A stretch of 64,000 nucleotides of DNA from Streptomyces sp. S.PB5 (lineage in GTDB: Bacteria; Actinomycetota; Actinomycetes; Streptomycetales; Streptomycetaceae), in NCBI RefSeq assembly GCF_030403745.1, contig NZ_JAQMWP010000001.1, positions 310,001 to 374,000 of the forward strand. Reading direction: 5' to 3'. Position numbers and translations under genes: made by a program. Within the stretch, counting starts at the first letter, position 1. The number at the start of each line of letters is the position of its first letter. Under the pieces are notes generated by a model. It was not told the DNA's origin. It searched no databases and saw only the letters and a list, made by a program, of their open reading frames with translations. Below, piece by piece: positions 43,215-53,000 of this stretch.

Positions 43215-43670
43215 GTGCGCCATATTGTAAGCGGGACTGCTTCATGGGATGATCGAAAATGTCTTTCCTTGGGGGTGAAGTTGTCGGGCGTGACCGTTCT
43301 CTTGCGACGGGGTGTCGGTGTGTGCGCGATCGGAATTGGAGTTTCCGGGAAATGCGGAGTTCCGGAAGACGGCACATGGTCGGGACTCGCCGTAGCCACC
43401 GACGAGATCTCCGTCAGAGCCGACATCGACGATGCCGGGTTCGTCGTGGTCGATCAGCTCCTTGCCGCGGCACCGGCGGCGAGGAGCCGGCGTTTCGACG
43501 CCGGAGCGTACGTCGACCACCTCGGCCTCGCGCCGGACGGCATTTCCGCGGACCGGTGGACGAACACGCACATGCTCCGCGATCTGTACGTGGAACAACG
43601 CCTCCCGACGCACGAGGAGGCGTTGCTCACCCCCCTGCTCGATGACCTCTCACGTGTGCGGGTCCACTGA
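43215..43670 (+). CDS. Hypothetical protein, possibly the 3' part of a broken gene
   Basis: Up to 151 residues. Strong third-position GC is seen from about 43395 on, covering DEISVRADIDDAGFVVVDQL to LTPLLDDLSRVRVH, while the first 60 residues look non-coding. The gene may start at an internal GTG near 43290 or be the tail of a gene whose front was lost. It diverges from the TPR-like gene and its end overlaps the CBS-protein gene by 21 bp. No family recognised. Confidence 0.35.
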   Translation: MRHIVSGTASWDDRKCLSLGVKLSGVTVLLRRGVGVCAIGIGVSGKCGVPEDGTWSGLAVATDEISVRADIDDAGFVVVDQLLAAAPAARSRRFDAGAYVDHLGLAPDGISADRWTNTHMLRDLYVEQRLPTHEEALLTPLLDDLSRVRVH

Positions 43671-45242
43671 ACGCAGCAGTTCCAGCAACCCCTGTGCAGG
43701 AAGCAACTGTTCGTCGGTGATGGGGTCGGGGCTGAAGTGCATCAGGCTGTTGCGGAAGTTCCGGCATTCCTCCAGTGCTGCCAGGAAGTACTCCTGGTCG
43801 ATGGTCCACCCCAGCGCAGCCCAGTTCTCGGGGGCCTTGAGCAGATGTCCGTACGCCCCGAAGGTCAGGTTGGCGGCGGAGTTCACCCGTGAAGCGCGCC
43901 CCTTGGGGACGACGGCCCTGATGCGGTCGAGCGGGATGCACCGGTCGACCACGCGGCGCATGCGTTGCTCGATCTCCTCCACCAGAACGAAGGGCCGTAC
44001 GCGGGTGCCGAACTGCACTGTCAGGTCAGAGGCAGTGATCAGGCCGCAGACCTTGTGGTCGTGGTCGCGGACGAGGACATACCCGGACCGTTCGATGGTC
44101 CCGATCCAGGCGAGCAGATCGTCGGAGCGGTCCGCTTCCTGTCCTCGTACGGTGGCCGCCTGGAGGTCGGCGGCGGGATCGGCCATGCGTGCACGCCCGA
44201 TCGACTCCCAGCTGACGACTCCGCGCAGCCTTCCGTCCGGGTCGAGGACGGGGAGCTGGCTGTAGCCGCGCAGCACCATGATCGTCATGGCGGTTCCGAG
44301 GCTGTCGCCGACGCGGACGGACTCGGGCATGCGGTTCGCCGAGTCGAGGTTGCTCACCCGGTACGCGATGGTGTCGGTCTCGGACTCCTCGTCCGGCAGG
44401 AGGCCGGCGGCTTGCGCGGCGAAGTGGACGGCGAGCGACGGAAGGTGACTGCCGGAGAGTCTGGTCACCGCGCTCGCGCCGGATTCGTCCGGCTCGGCGC
44501 CTCCCGCCAGCACTGCGATCTGGCTGTCCAGCGTGCCCTCGGTGAACGGCGGCACGGTGACCAGGCCTCGTGCCGCCAGGTCGTTCTTGATCTGTTCGGT
44601 GACCGCCGGGTAGCGCCGCTGGGCACCCCAGACGGCGAGGAAGTCCCGGATGGACAGGGTGAGCGGCTGGTCTGCGCCCCGGCTGCGCACCTCTTCGTAC
44701 AGCTTGGCGGGCTCGGTGAGGGTGGCGGCGAACTCGTCGGCGTCCGGACGCCCCGGGTCGGGCTTGCCTTCGGCGAGGGCGGCCACGCGGTTCGCCGCTC
44801 CGAACCGGCTGAGTTCGAAGACGGTGAGCAGGGAGCCCATGCTGTCGAGGAGGTCGGACTGGATGGTCTGCCGGTCGACGTCGGTGACCAGCCAGTCCAC
44901 GCGGCGGACGTGACGATGCCCGTCGGGGGCGTCCGCCCGGTACTCGTAGTCGCCGGTCACCCGGCCGATGGCCACGAGCCATGATTTCAGGGGGAGGACC
45001 ACCAGATCGCCGCGCTGCATCTCGTGGGCGAAGCGGTAGAGCTGGCCGGTCCAGTTGCCGATCGTGTACGGACCTTCGTCGGGATAGGCCGTGGCCAGGG
45101 CGGCCCTGATGCTGTCACGGGTGGCGGTGCCGGCGAGGTCGCCCATGCTGAGCCTGTCCCACCCGGTGAGGAGAAGGCCTTCCTCCAGGGCGGCCCGCTC
45201 CCGCTCCCCTTGTTCGCCCGCCCGCACCACCCAGGCCCGCAT
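43650..45242 (-). CDS. PUA/EVE-like, CBS-pair, HEPN-like protein
   Basis: A 530-residue protein. Residues 1-110 (MRAWVVRAGEQGERERAALE through GDLVVLPLKSWLVAIGRVTG) resemble a PUA/EVE-like fold found at the front of restriction and defence proteins. Residues 195-235 look like a winged helix (IRDFLAVWGAQRRYPAVTEQ). Residues 300-420 hold two CBS motifs (YSQLPVLDPDGRLRGVVSWE and YVLVRDHDHKVCGLITASDL), which in other proteins bind adenosine nucleotides. The C-terminal 110 residues are helical and contain RNSLMH (R497-x4-H502), the Rx4H motif of HEPN ribonucleases. GGGGAGG precedes the ATG. Domain calls are by eye; no HMM was run. Confidence 0.6.
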   Translation of the reverse strand: MRAWVVRAGEQGERERAALEEGLLLTGWDRLSMGDLAGTATRDSIRAALATAYPDEGPYTIGNWTGQLYRFAHEMQRGDLVVLPLKSWLVAIGRVTGDYEYRADAPDGHRHVRRVDWLVTDVDRQTIQSDLLDSMGSLLTVFELSRFGAANRVAALAEGKPDPGRPDADEFAATLTEPAKLYEEVRSRGADQPLTLSIRDFLAVWGAQRRYPAVTEQIKNDLAARGLVTVPPFTEGTLDSQIAVLAGGAEPDESGASAVTRLSGSHLPSLAVHFAAQAAGLLPDEESETDTIAYRVSNLDSANRMPESVRVGDSLGTAMTIMVLRGYSQLPVLDPDGRLRGVVSWESIGRARMADPAADLQAATVRGQEADRSDDLLAWIGTIERSGYVLVRDHDHKVCGLITASDLTVQFGTRVRPFVLVEEIEQRMRRVVDRCIPLDRIRAVVPKGRASRVNSAANLTFGAYGHLLKAPENWAALGWTIDQEYFLAALEECRNFRNSLMHFSPDPITDEQLLPAQGLLELLRSVDPHT

Positions 45243-45473
45243 GCCGTGCCTCCCCGTGAGTACTCCCCGAGCACCGTGCGCACACGATGCGTGATCATGT
45301 GTGAGCGACCTTATAGCAAGCGTGGTCAACTACCCGCGGAAAAAGGCCACTTGACCTGTTTGGCGTGCTCGTTCGAACCGTCGGTGCACGTCCGGGCGCA
45401 GCCCGTAAACTGATCGAGACAGGTGTGGCCGATGTGCGGGCCGGGACGAGAGCACGGGGGTACGAGAGCGCCG

Positions 45474-46763
45474 ATGAAGCCGTTGGACACCGATGCCGAC
45501 CCGCGTGTGGTGGGGCCGTTCGAACTGCTGGCCCGCCTCGGCGAGGGAGGCATGGGCGTCGCCTATCTGGCGCGCAGGATTCCTCTGGACGGTCTCTCGG
45601 ACGAGCTGGCGGCGGCCTACAACCTCGTGGAGCCCGACGGTGACGCGGCCGAGGAGCCCCGGCTCGTCGTGGTCAAGATGATCCAGCCGAAGCTGCTGGA
45701 CGGCGAGCCACAGTACCGGGAACGGTTCGGCAGGGAGATCGACGCCGTGCGGGCCGTGGTCAGCGGCCGGGTGCCGGCGCTGATCGCGTTCGAGGAGGAT
45801 CCGGCCGCCGAGCGGCCGTGGTTCGCGATGGACTACATCGCGGGACCCTCCCTGCATACGATGATCAAGGAGTCCGGCACCTTCGGCGTCGGCCCCTACG
45901 CGGCGCTGGGTCTCGCCCTCGTGGAGGCGCTGCAGGCGATCCACGGTACGAAGCTGCTGCATCGCGACCTCAAGCCCAGCAACGTCGTCCTCGGCCCCGA
46001 CGGGCCGGTGGTACTGGACTTCGGGCTCGCTGTCCTGTCCGAGAGACAGTCCAGCGCGGCACTCACCCAGACCGGCGACCGTATGGGCACGCGCCCCTAC
46101 ATGCCCGTCGAACAGCTGAGAGACACCAAGCACGTGAAGGAGCCCGCCGACGTCTACGCGCTCGGCGCCACCCTGTTCTTCGCCCTGACGGGCAGGCCGC
46201 CGTATCCCGTCATGCCGCTGATGTTGCCACCGAAGTGGGACGGCGTGGACACCGCCTACCTGCCGCTGCTCGCCCAGATCCTCGTCGCCAACCCGCTGCA
46301 GCGCCCGGATCTCGACGCGGTGCGGGAGAGCCTGCTCACCCTGCTCGCCGACGCGGACCTGACACCGGAACTCGCGGCGGAGCAACTGAGCGCCCTCGTC
46401 GAGTCCGCGGCCCTGACTCCGCAACCTCCCTCCGACGCCCTCGCCGACCCTGTTGCCCCGGAGGTCCAGGAGCTGGTCCGACAGGCGATGGACGCCGACC
46501 TGCCGGACATGGACCCAGGGTTCTACGGCATCGTCGACACGGACGAGATCGAGCTCGCGGTGGACGAGATCGAGCCCGCACCCGAGCCACCGGCCCCCGC
46601 ACCGGCGCCGGTGGACCCCCAGCCGACCCCCACGAGCTACCCCCTCCCGCCCCCACGTCCCCCGCAGGAACCGCAGCCCCCTGTCCCGCAGGCACCCCCG
46701 CGAGCCGCACAGAAGATCGCAGCAGAGCTGCGCAAGCGCTATGCACACCGAGGGACCTTGTAA
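45474..46763 (+). CDS. Soluble Ser/Thr protein kinase
   Basis: A 429-residue Hanks-type kinase: glycine loop RLGEGGMGVAYLA (21-33), catalytic Lys68 in VVVKM, Glu88, HRDLKPSN (163-170) with catalytic Asp165, DFG (182-184) and MGTRPYMPVEQ as the activation-loop end. All key residues are present. The C-terminal 130 residues are acidic then proline-rich, with no membrane helix and no PASTA domain. It heads the defence-like gene set, divergent from the CBS protein, and could relay a stress or phage signal to it or to the helicases. In Pgl and BREX-like systems a kinase (PglW) also occurs, but this protein is not PglW-like in size. Confidence 0.85.
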   Translation: MKPLDTDADPRVVGPFELLARLGEGGMGVAYLARRIPLDGLSDELAAAYNLVEPDGDAAEEPRLVVVKMIQPKLLDGEPQYRERFGREIDAVRAVVSGRVPALIAFEEDPAAERPWFAMDYIAGPSLHTMIKESGTFGVGPYAALGLALVEALQAIHGTKLLHRDLKPSNVVLGPDGPVVLDFGLAVLSERQSSAALTQTGDRMGTRPYMPVEQLRDTKHVKEPADVYALGATLFFALTGRPPYPVMPLMLPPKWDGVDTAYLPLLAQILVANPLQRPDLDAVRESLLTLLADADLTPELAAEQLSALVESAALTPQPPSDALADPVAPEVQELVRQAMDADLPDMDPGFYGIVDTDEIELAVDEIEPAPEPPAPAPAPVDPQPTPTSYPLPPPRPPQEPQPPVPQAPPRAAQKIAAELRKRYAHRGTL

Positions 46764-46775
46764 ACAAGGGGCCAC

Positions 46776-46858
46776 TACAACCCCCTCAGGGGCGCGGGGC
46801 TGTGACATCTGCGGCTCCGCCGAGTGGGCGCGACCAGCCGCATCACACGCGCAGACAC
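46776..46858 (+). repeat. Streptomyces dispersed intergenic repeat (candidate)
   Basis: ACTACAACCCCCTCAGGGGC and then GCGCGGGGCTGTGACATC, GCGGCTCCGCC and GGGCGCGACCAGCC follow the pattern of a common non-coding repeat of Streptomyces genomes that I recall. It lies in the 160-bp gap between the kinase and helicase genes, with a TACTCT -10-like box downstream. This is memory-based; a genome search would settle copy number. Confidence 0.55.
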
Positions 46859-46923
46859 CCACATCGCTCAACCCCTACGGCGCTACTCTCAACACCACCT
46901 CGCGCAACCCGAAAGGACCCTCC

Positions 46924-49900
46924 ATGCCCACCCCCGACGGCCCCCCGCCCCCCGGTACCGTCATCGAGGTGCGGGACGAGGAATGGATGGTCCGCAACAG
47001 CAAGGAACTGCGCCCCGGCGAATACCTGATCGAAGCCGTCGGCGCCTCCGACCTGGTCCGCGGCCAGCGCGCCCGCTTCCTCGCCCCCACGATGGACCAG
47101 CCCCGCGTCCTGCGCCCCGAGAACACCCGACTCGTCCCCGACGGCTCCCCCCACTTCCGCCGCAGCCGCCTCTTCGTGGAGGCGGTCCTGCGCAAGACCC
47201 CGCTGCCCCAGCGGGAACGGCGCCTGGCGCTGACCGACGGCTTCCTCCTCGACCGCATGGACTACCAACTGAGGCCCGCCGCGAAGGCCCTGGCGAACCC
47301 GCTCCGCCCCCGCCTCCTCATCGGTGATGTCGTAGGTCTCGGCAAGACCCTGGAGATCGGCGTACTGCTCGGCGAGCTGATCCGGCGTGGCCGGGGTGAG
47401 CGCATCCTCGTGGTGACCCCCGCGCCGGTCCTCGAACAGTTCCAGCACGAGATGTGGACGCGTTTCTCCCTGCCGCTGGTTCGGCTGGACAGCTCCGGTA
47501 TCGCCCGTATCGAGCGGAAGATCCCGGCCGGCCGCAATCCGTTCACGTACTACAAGCGCGTGATCATCTCCATGGACACGCTCAAGAACCCCAAGCGCTA
47601 CCGCCCGTGGCTGGAGAACCTCCACTGGGACGCCGTGGTCATCGACGAGTCCCACAACCTCATCAACCAGGGCAGCGACCGCCGCGCCCTCGCCGACCTG
47701 CTGGCCGAACGCACCGACGCGCTGATTCTGGCCAGCGCGACCCCGCACAACGGCAACATGCCCGCCTTCACCGGCCTGATCCGCCTCCTGGACCCCATGG
47801 CGGTCAAGGACCCGAACAACCCGAAGGCGGCGGAGCTGGAACACCTGATGCTGCGCCGCACCAAGGTCAGCACCGAGGTGGCGGCCCAGCTCAAGGACCA
47901 CTGGGCGCCGCGCGGCTGCTCGCACCCCGTGTCCTGTCGGGCGGGCGACCTGGAGGAGCAGGTCTTCCAGGAACTGGCCGAACACTGGCTGGCGCGGCCC
48001 GAGCAGCAGGCCGGTCGGCGGGCGGAGGCCGAGGACCACCTCTTCCCGTACGTCCTGCTCAAGTCCTTCCTGTCCTCGCACCGCGCGATGTTCGCCACCG
48101 TCCGCCAGCGGCTCGCGAAGACCGGCCACGAGCTTCCCCCGCGGCACAAGATCACCGACGAGCCGCCGTCCGTCCGGACGACCACCCCCGAGGGCGCCTC
48201 CCTCCTGCGGCTCATGGAGCTGGCCCGCGCGATCGAGCGCGCCGCCGCCGGGGACGACGGACTCACCGTCACGTCCAAGCTGGCGGGCCTGGTCGAGGAG
48301 CTGGGCCGGATCGGCGTGAAGGCGGGCAGCCCCTTCCGCGCCGTCGTCTTCTCCGAGCGCCGCGAGACCCTCGACTGGCTCGGCGCGGTCCTCCCGCCGC
48401 TGCTCGGCTGGAAGGACGAGGACGACGCCAAGGCCGCCGTCAAGGTGATGTACAGCGGCGCCGGCATCTCCGACAAGGTCCAGCAGGAGTACGTCGACGA
48501 GTTCGCCCGCGCGGGCAGCGACGTACGGCTGCTGCTGACGGGCGACGGCGCCTCCGAGGGCGTCAACCTGCACCGCCAGTGCCACCACCTCATCCACTGG
48601 GACCTGCCCTGGAGCCTGATCAGGGTCGAGCAGCGCAACGGCCGCATCGACCGGTACGGGCAGACCGAACCGCCGGAGTTCCGCGCGCTGATCCTCCGCT
48701 CGGCCGTCGAGGGCGCACTGGACGACACCGACATCGCCGAGAAGGTCCTCGCCCGTGAGGAGAAGGTGCACGCGATCCTCGGTGCCGTGGAGGCGGCGAC
48801 GAAGGAGAACGACGGGGCGCTGGAGGAGAAGCGCGTGATGGAGGCGCTCTTCAAGGGGGAAGCCCCCGACCAGGCCGTCGACGACCTCCAGTCCGTGTCA
48901 CTCGACACCCTGGACGCCCCGGACGGCGGCGGGCTCGCCCTCGCCCAGCAGCTGAACGCCGAGTTCGGCGCGGACGGCGACCCGTACGAGGACTCGGAGT
49001 TCAGCGGCGGCTTCGACTTCGACGACGACTTCGAGGCGGACCCCGGGTTCGAGTTCGACGAGGTGCCGGAAACCCCCGCGGCGCAGGCCGGCGGGACCCC
49101 GGTGGCCGACCCCGACGCTCACGCCCCCCTCCACGTCGTCGAGGAACTGCGCCTGTTCACGGACCGCCGCGACTACGTCCTCGCGGGCCTGGAGGAGCTG
49201 GCGGACCTGGAGGCGTTCCGGCTGGACACCACCGTCAGCGGTACCGACCTCAGCTTCGACACCCCGGAGGACCTCGCCGACCGCCTCGACGTCCTGCCCG
49301 CCGGCTACCTCCGCGACCACGGCATCACCAACCGCATGAAGCTCACTTTCAGCCGGGAGGACGCGGCCGACTCCCTGCGCCGGGCCCGGGAGGACGCCGA
49401 CTCCTCATCTCTGTGGCCGGACGCGCACTACGTCGGTGAGCTGCACCCCGTCCTCGAGTGGATCACCGACAAGGTCCTGGTCCAGCTCGGTCGCCAGCAG
49501 GCGCCCGTGATCCAGGTGGACGGCGCCCGCGTCCCGGAGCCGGTCTTCCTCACCCAGGGCGTGTGGTCCAACAAGGACGGTCGCCCGACCGTGGTGGCCT
49601 GGCTGGCCGTCGACTGTCTCGGCAGGCCCGGGGAGGAGCCCCGGGTACGGGAACTGACCCGCGGCCTCCTCGCCGACCTCGGCCTGGGCCCGAACATGCC
49701 GGACCACTTCGCGCAAGGCGACCCGGCGGCACTCCAGCAACTCGTACCGGAGGCCGTGCTCGCCACGCGCCGCGAGATGGGCCGCCGCAGGACCGAGGTG
49801 GAGGAGCACGTCAACCGTCCGCTGCGCGCCTACGAGAAGAAGGTCGGCCACTGGCTGGAGCAGCCGCTGCCCGGCTTCACCGGCGGACGCACCGCCCGCG

Positions 49901-49998
49901 AGAAGGCCGCCGAGAACCTGGAAGAGGCGGCGGCCAGACTGCGCACGACCGGCGCCCCGATGGTGCGGGTCCTGGCGGTTCTGGAGCCGAGCTCATGA
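46924..49998 (+). CDS. HepA/SNF2-type DNA helicase (DrmD-like candidate)
   Basis: A 1,024-residue SNF2 helicase. The N-terminus (PPPGTVIEVRDEEWMVRN) is a small barrel like that of DISARM DrmD proteins. Walker A is GDVVGLGKT (134-142), the DEAH-type box is VVIDESHNL (about 240), SATPHNG is motif III, and VRLLLTGDGASEGVNLHRQC plus QRNGRIDRYGQ are motifs V and VI. The C-terminal 450 residues include acidic low-complexity and a helical part. It is not a transcription RapA because of its size and context. The methylase starts 70 bp downstream and is surely co-transcribed. Confidence 0.88.
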   Translation: MPTPDGPPPPGTVIEVRDEEWMVRNSKELRPGEYLIEAVGASDLVRGQRARFLAPTMDQPRVLRPENTRLVPDGSPHFRRSRLFVEAVLRKTPLPQRERRLALTDGFLLDRMDYQLRPAAKALANPLRPRLLIGDVVGLGKTLEIGVLLGELIRRGRGERILVVTPAPVLEQFQHEMWTRFSLPLVRLDSSGIARIERKIPAGRNPFTYYKRVIISMDTLKNPKRYRPWLENLHWDAVVIDESHNLINQGSDRRALADLLAERTDALILASATPHNGNMPAFTGLIRLLDPMAVKDPNNPKAAELEHLMLRRTKVSTEVAAQLKDHWAPRGCSHPVSCRAGDLEEQVFQELAEHWLARPEQQAGRRAEAEDHLFPYVLLKSFLSSHRAMFATVRQRLAKTGHELPPRHKITDEPPSVRTTTPEGASLLRLMELARAIERAAAGDDGLTVTSKLAGLVEELGRIGVKAGSPFRAVVFSERRETLDWLGAVLPPLLGWKDEDDAKAAVKVMYSGAGISDKVQQEYVDEFARAGSDVRLLLTGDGASEGVNLHRQCHHLIHWDLPWSLIRVEQRNGRIDRYGQTEPPEFRALILRSAVEGALDDTDIAEKVLAREEKVHAILGAVEAATKENDGALEEKRVMEALFKGEAPDQAVDDLQSVSLDTLDAPDGGGLALAQQLNAEFGADGDPYEDSEFSGGFDFDDDFEADPGFEFDEVPETPAAQAGGTPVADPDAHAPLHVVEELRLFTDRRDYVLAGLEELADLEAFRLDTTVSGTDLSFDTPEDLADRLDVLPAGYLRDHGITNRMKLTFSREDAADSLRRAREDADSSSLWPDAHYVGELHPVLEWITDKVLVQLGRQQAPVIQVDGARVPEPVFLTQGVWSNKDGRPTVVAWLAVDCLGRPGEEPRVRELTRGLLADLGLGPNMPDHFAQGDPAALQQLVPEAVLATRREMGRRRTEVEEHVNRPLRAYEKKVGHWLEQPLPGFTGGRTAREKAAENLEEAAARLRTTGAPMVRVLAVLEPSS

Positions 49999-50017
49999 CT
50001 CCCGTGGTCACCTCCCC

Positions 50018-50053
50018 TATTTCTGAAGCGACTTGTATTTCTGAAGCGACCTG
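50018..50053 (+). repeat. 18-bp tandem duplication before the methylase start
   Basis: TATTTCTGAAGCGACTTG and TATTTCTGAAGCGACCTG follow one another directly, one mismatch apart, 16 bp ahead of the GTG of the methylase gene. The unit is AT-rich for this genome. Confidence 0.9.
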
Positions 50054-50068
50054 GCAGGAGCGGCAAGC

Positions 50069-53000
50069 GTGAAGTTCGACGCGCTGATCAACGAGGGTGA
50101 GTACTTCCCGTCCTTCTACCTGGACGAGATCCTGCCCAAGCAGCTCAAGTCGGGCCGCCTGAAGGAGTGGGCGGCCGAGGAACGCCAGGGCCGTCCCACG
50201 CCCCGGCAGGGGCTGCGCGACCTCACCGGGCCCTATCTCGACGTACGGCTCACCGTGGGCGGCGAGGCGGAGAAGTTCAACGTCCTGCCCGACCCGGGGG
50301 CCGTCGCCGCCCAGCAGACGGCGGTCGAGGCGCTCAAGGCACACAGCGGTGCGGAGGAGCCGCCCGCCTTCCAGCCCTGCGGGCCTCGCGAGTACGGCGA
50401 CAGCCCGGAGGACGTGTGGCGCGCGGGCCTGGACGCCTGGCACGCACGCGTCCTGCGCGCCCTCGGCTTCACCCCGAACCCCGGCCATCTCACCGTGCAC
50501 GGCGCGGCCGGTCCCGTCGCGGTCCCCGTTGCCCACCACGAGCCTGGTGTCGCCGTCCTGACCGGCGGCTTCGCCTACGACATCGCCGGCACCCGCGCCG
50601 AGGGCTCCGCCAACCGCCTGCCCGCGCCCGTCCGGGTCGCCTCGGGCAAGACCCTCACCACCGTCACGGACCTCGCGGCCTGGCTGCTCGCCGACCCGGC
50701 CGCGCCGCGTTACGCGCTGCTCCTGTTCGGCGGCGTGATGGTCCTCGCCGACCGCGAGAACTACGCACGCGGACGCCACCTCGCGGTGAGCCTGGAGGTC
50801 GCCCTGCCCCGCAAGGGCGTCAAGGGCGCGAGCGCGGGCGAACTCGAAGTGATCGCCGCCCTGTTCGGCGCCCCGTCGCTCCGCCCGGCCGAGGACGGCG
50901 GGGACGACGACATCGCCCGCCTGGTGTCGGAGTCCCGCGACCATTCCGTCGGCGTGACCAGTGATCTGCGCGAGGGCCTGAAGAAGTCCGTCCAGCTCAT
51001 CGCCAACGAGGTCCTGCAACTCGCCCGCGACGAGGGCGGTGTCCAGCCCGACGACCTCCCCGAGTGGCTCCCGGAGACGCTCACCGACCCGAACGCACTC
51101 CCGCGCGTGCTCACCAAGGAGTCGCTGCGCTACCTGTACCGCATCCTCTTCCTCCTCTACGCCGAGGCCCGTCCCGAGCTGGACATCCTCCCGATGAAGA
51201 GCGAGGAGTACGTCGAGGGATACAGCGTGGCCCGGCTGCGCGAGCTGGTGGTCCAGGAGAAGCTGTCCAGCGCCTCCCGGGACCGCCACCATTTCCACGA
51301 CTCCCTGGCCCTGCTCTTCGAGAAGGTCTTCACCGGCCACCCGGTGGCGGACACGATCACCTCGCGCGAGGCGCTGCGGTCCGACGAGACCGAGCGGGAG
51401 CCGGAGACCGCCGTACTCGCCGAGGACGACGGCTACGAGGGCGTACGCATCGAGGCCCTGAAGTCCCGGCTCTTCGACCCGAAGTCGATAAAGCTCGTCG
51501 ACCAGGTGATCACCCACCCCGACGACCCCGCCCGCCGCCTCGACCTGCGCCTGCGCAACAAGGTCCTGCACCAGGTGCTGCGCAATCTGACCGTCGTGGA
51601 GGGCCGTGGGCGGGGCGGACGCGGCGGCTTCATCTCGTACGCCAACCTGAGCATCAACCACCTCGGAGCGGTGTACGAGGGCCTGATGTCGTACACCGGG
51701 TTCGTCGCCGACGAGCCGCTCTACGAGGTCGCCAAGGGCGGTGATCCGAGCGGGGGTTCATGGCTGATCAAGGCGAGCCAGGTCGCGTCGGGCCGTTATC
51801 CGGACGGTCCTGACGACAGCGTGTTCGTCGCCACGGAGGTCAACCCCCAGACCAACGAGCGGGTGCCGGTGCCGCGCAAGGTCGGTTCGTACGTGTACCG
51901 GCTGGCCGGCCGCGACCGGCAGACCAGCGCCTCGTACTACACGCCGGAGTCCCTGACGCAGGCCACCGTCGAGCAGACTCTGCGGTTCCGGCTCGACGAG
52001 AAGGGCGAGGTCGACCCGAAGGAACCGGAGAGCGCGTGGGTCAACGCGGCGGACGTGCTGCGCTGGCGGGTGTGTGAGCCCGCTCTGGGGTCGGGTGCCT
52101 TCCTCAACGAGGCCGTCAACCAGCTCGCCGAGCTGTACCTGCGGCTCGCCCAGCGTGAGCGGGGCGTCGAGATCGACCCCGAGGACTACCAGCGCGAGTT
52201 GCAGAAGGTGAAGGCGTACATCGCCCTGCACAACGCGTACGGCGTCGACCTGAACGAGACGGCGGTCGAACTCGCCGAGATCTCGTTGTGGTTGAACACC
52301 ATGTACCAGGGGATGAAGGCGCCTTGGTACGGCCTTCACCTCCACCGGGGTAACTCGCTGATCGGCGCGGCGCGCAAGGTGTACCCCGGGAACCTGCTGC
52401 ACAAGGGCGACTGGCTGACCACGAAGGATCCGCGGCGGCCCCGGCACGTTCCGCTCGGCGAGAAGCTGAAGGCACGTGAGGTCCACCAGTTCCTGCTGCC
52501 CGCCATGGGGTGGGGGTCGATCGGGGAGAAGGTCGGCCTGCGGACGCTGAAGAAGGGGACGCCGGAGGAGACGGTGAAGGCCGTTGTCGACGGTGATGTC
52601 GTCGACTGGCTGGAGCCCGAGCTGGTCGAGGCGATGCGTAAGTGGCGGTCCGCCATGCGGAGGAATCCGAAGGGGGGTCCGCCGAAGAAGGAGAGCGGTT
52701 CGAAGCAGAAGGCTGCGCTGACGCCGGAGGAACTTGCTGAGAAAGACGCCCAGTTGGGGCAGGGGGCGTTCGATCTCGGGCTGGGGATCTACGAGCAGGA
52801 GACGCTGGAGGAGGCGTTCGGCGGGGCCGATTCAGGGGCGGGCGCGGGTTCTGCTTCGGGATCGGGGTCGGGTTCGGCGCGGGCTGTGGTTTCTTCTGCG
52901 GACGAGGACTGGGATCCCAAGGGGACGACGCAGACCGGGCGGCTGATCAGGCTCGCTCGGCGGGTTGAGTATCTGTGGGATCTGGTCGTGATGCGGCTGA

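Noticed and set aside
45474..46763. Kinase as PglW, and the island as Pgl/BREX
   Set aside because: The kinase is 429 residues with no PglW-like extra parts, and no PglY/PglZ or Lon-like protein is seen.
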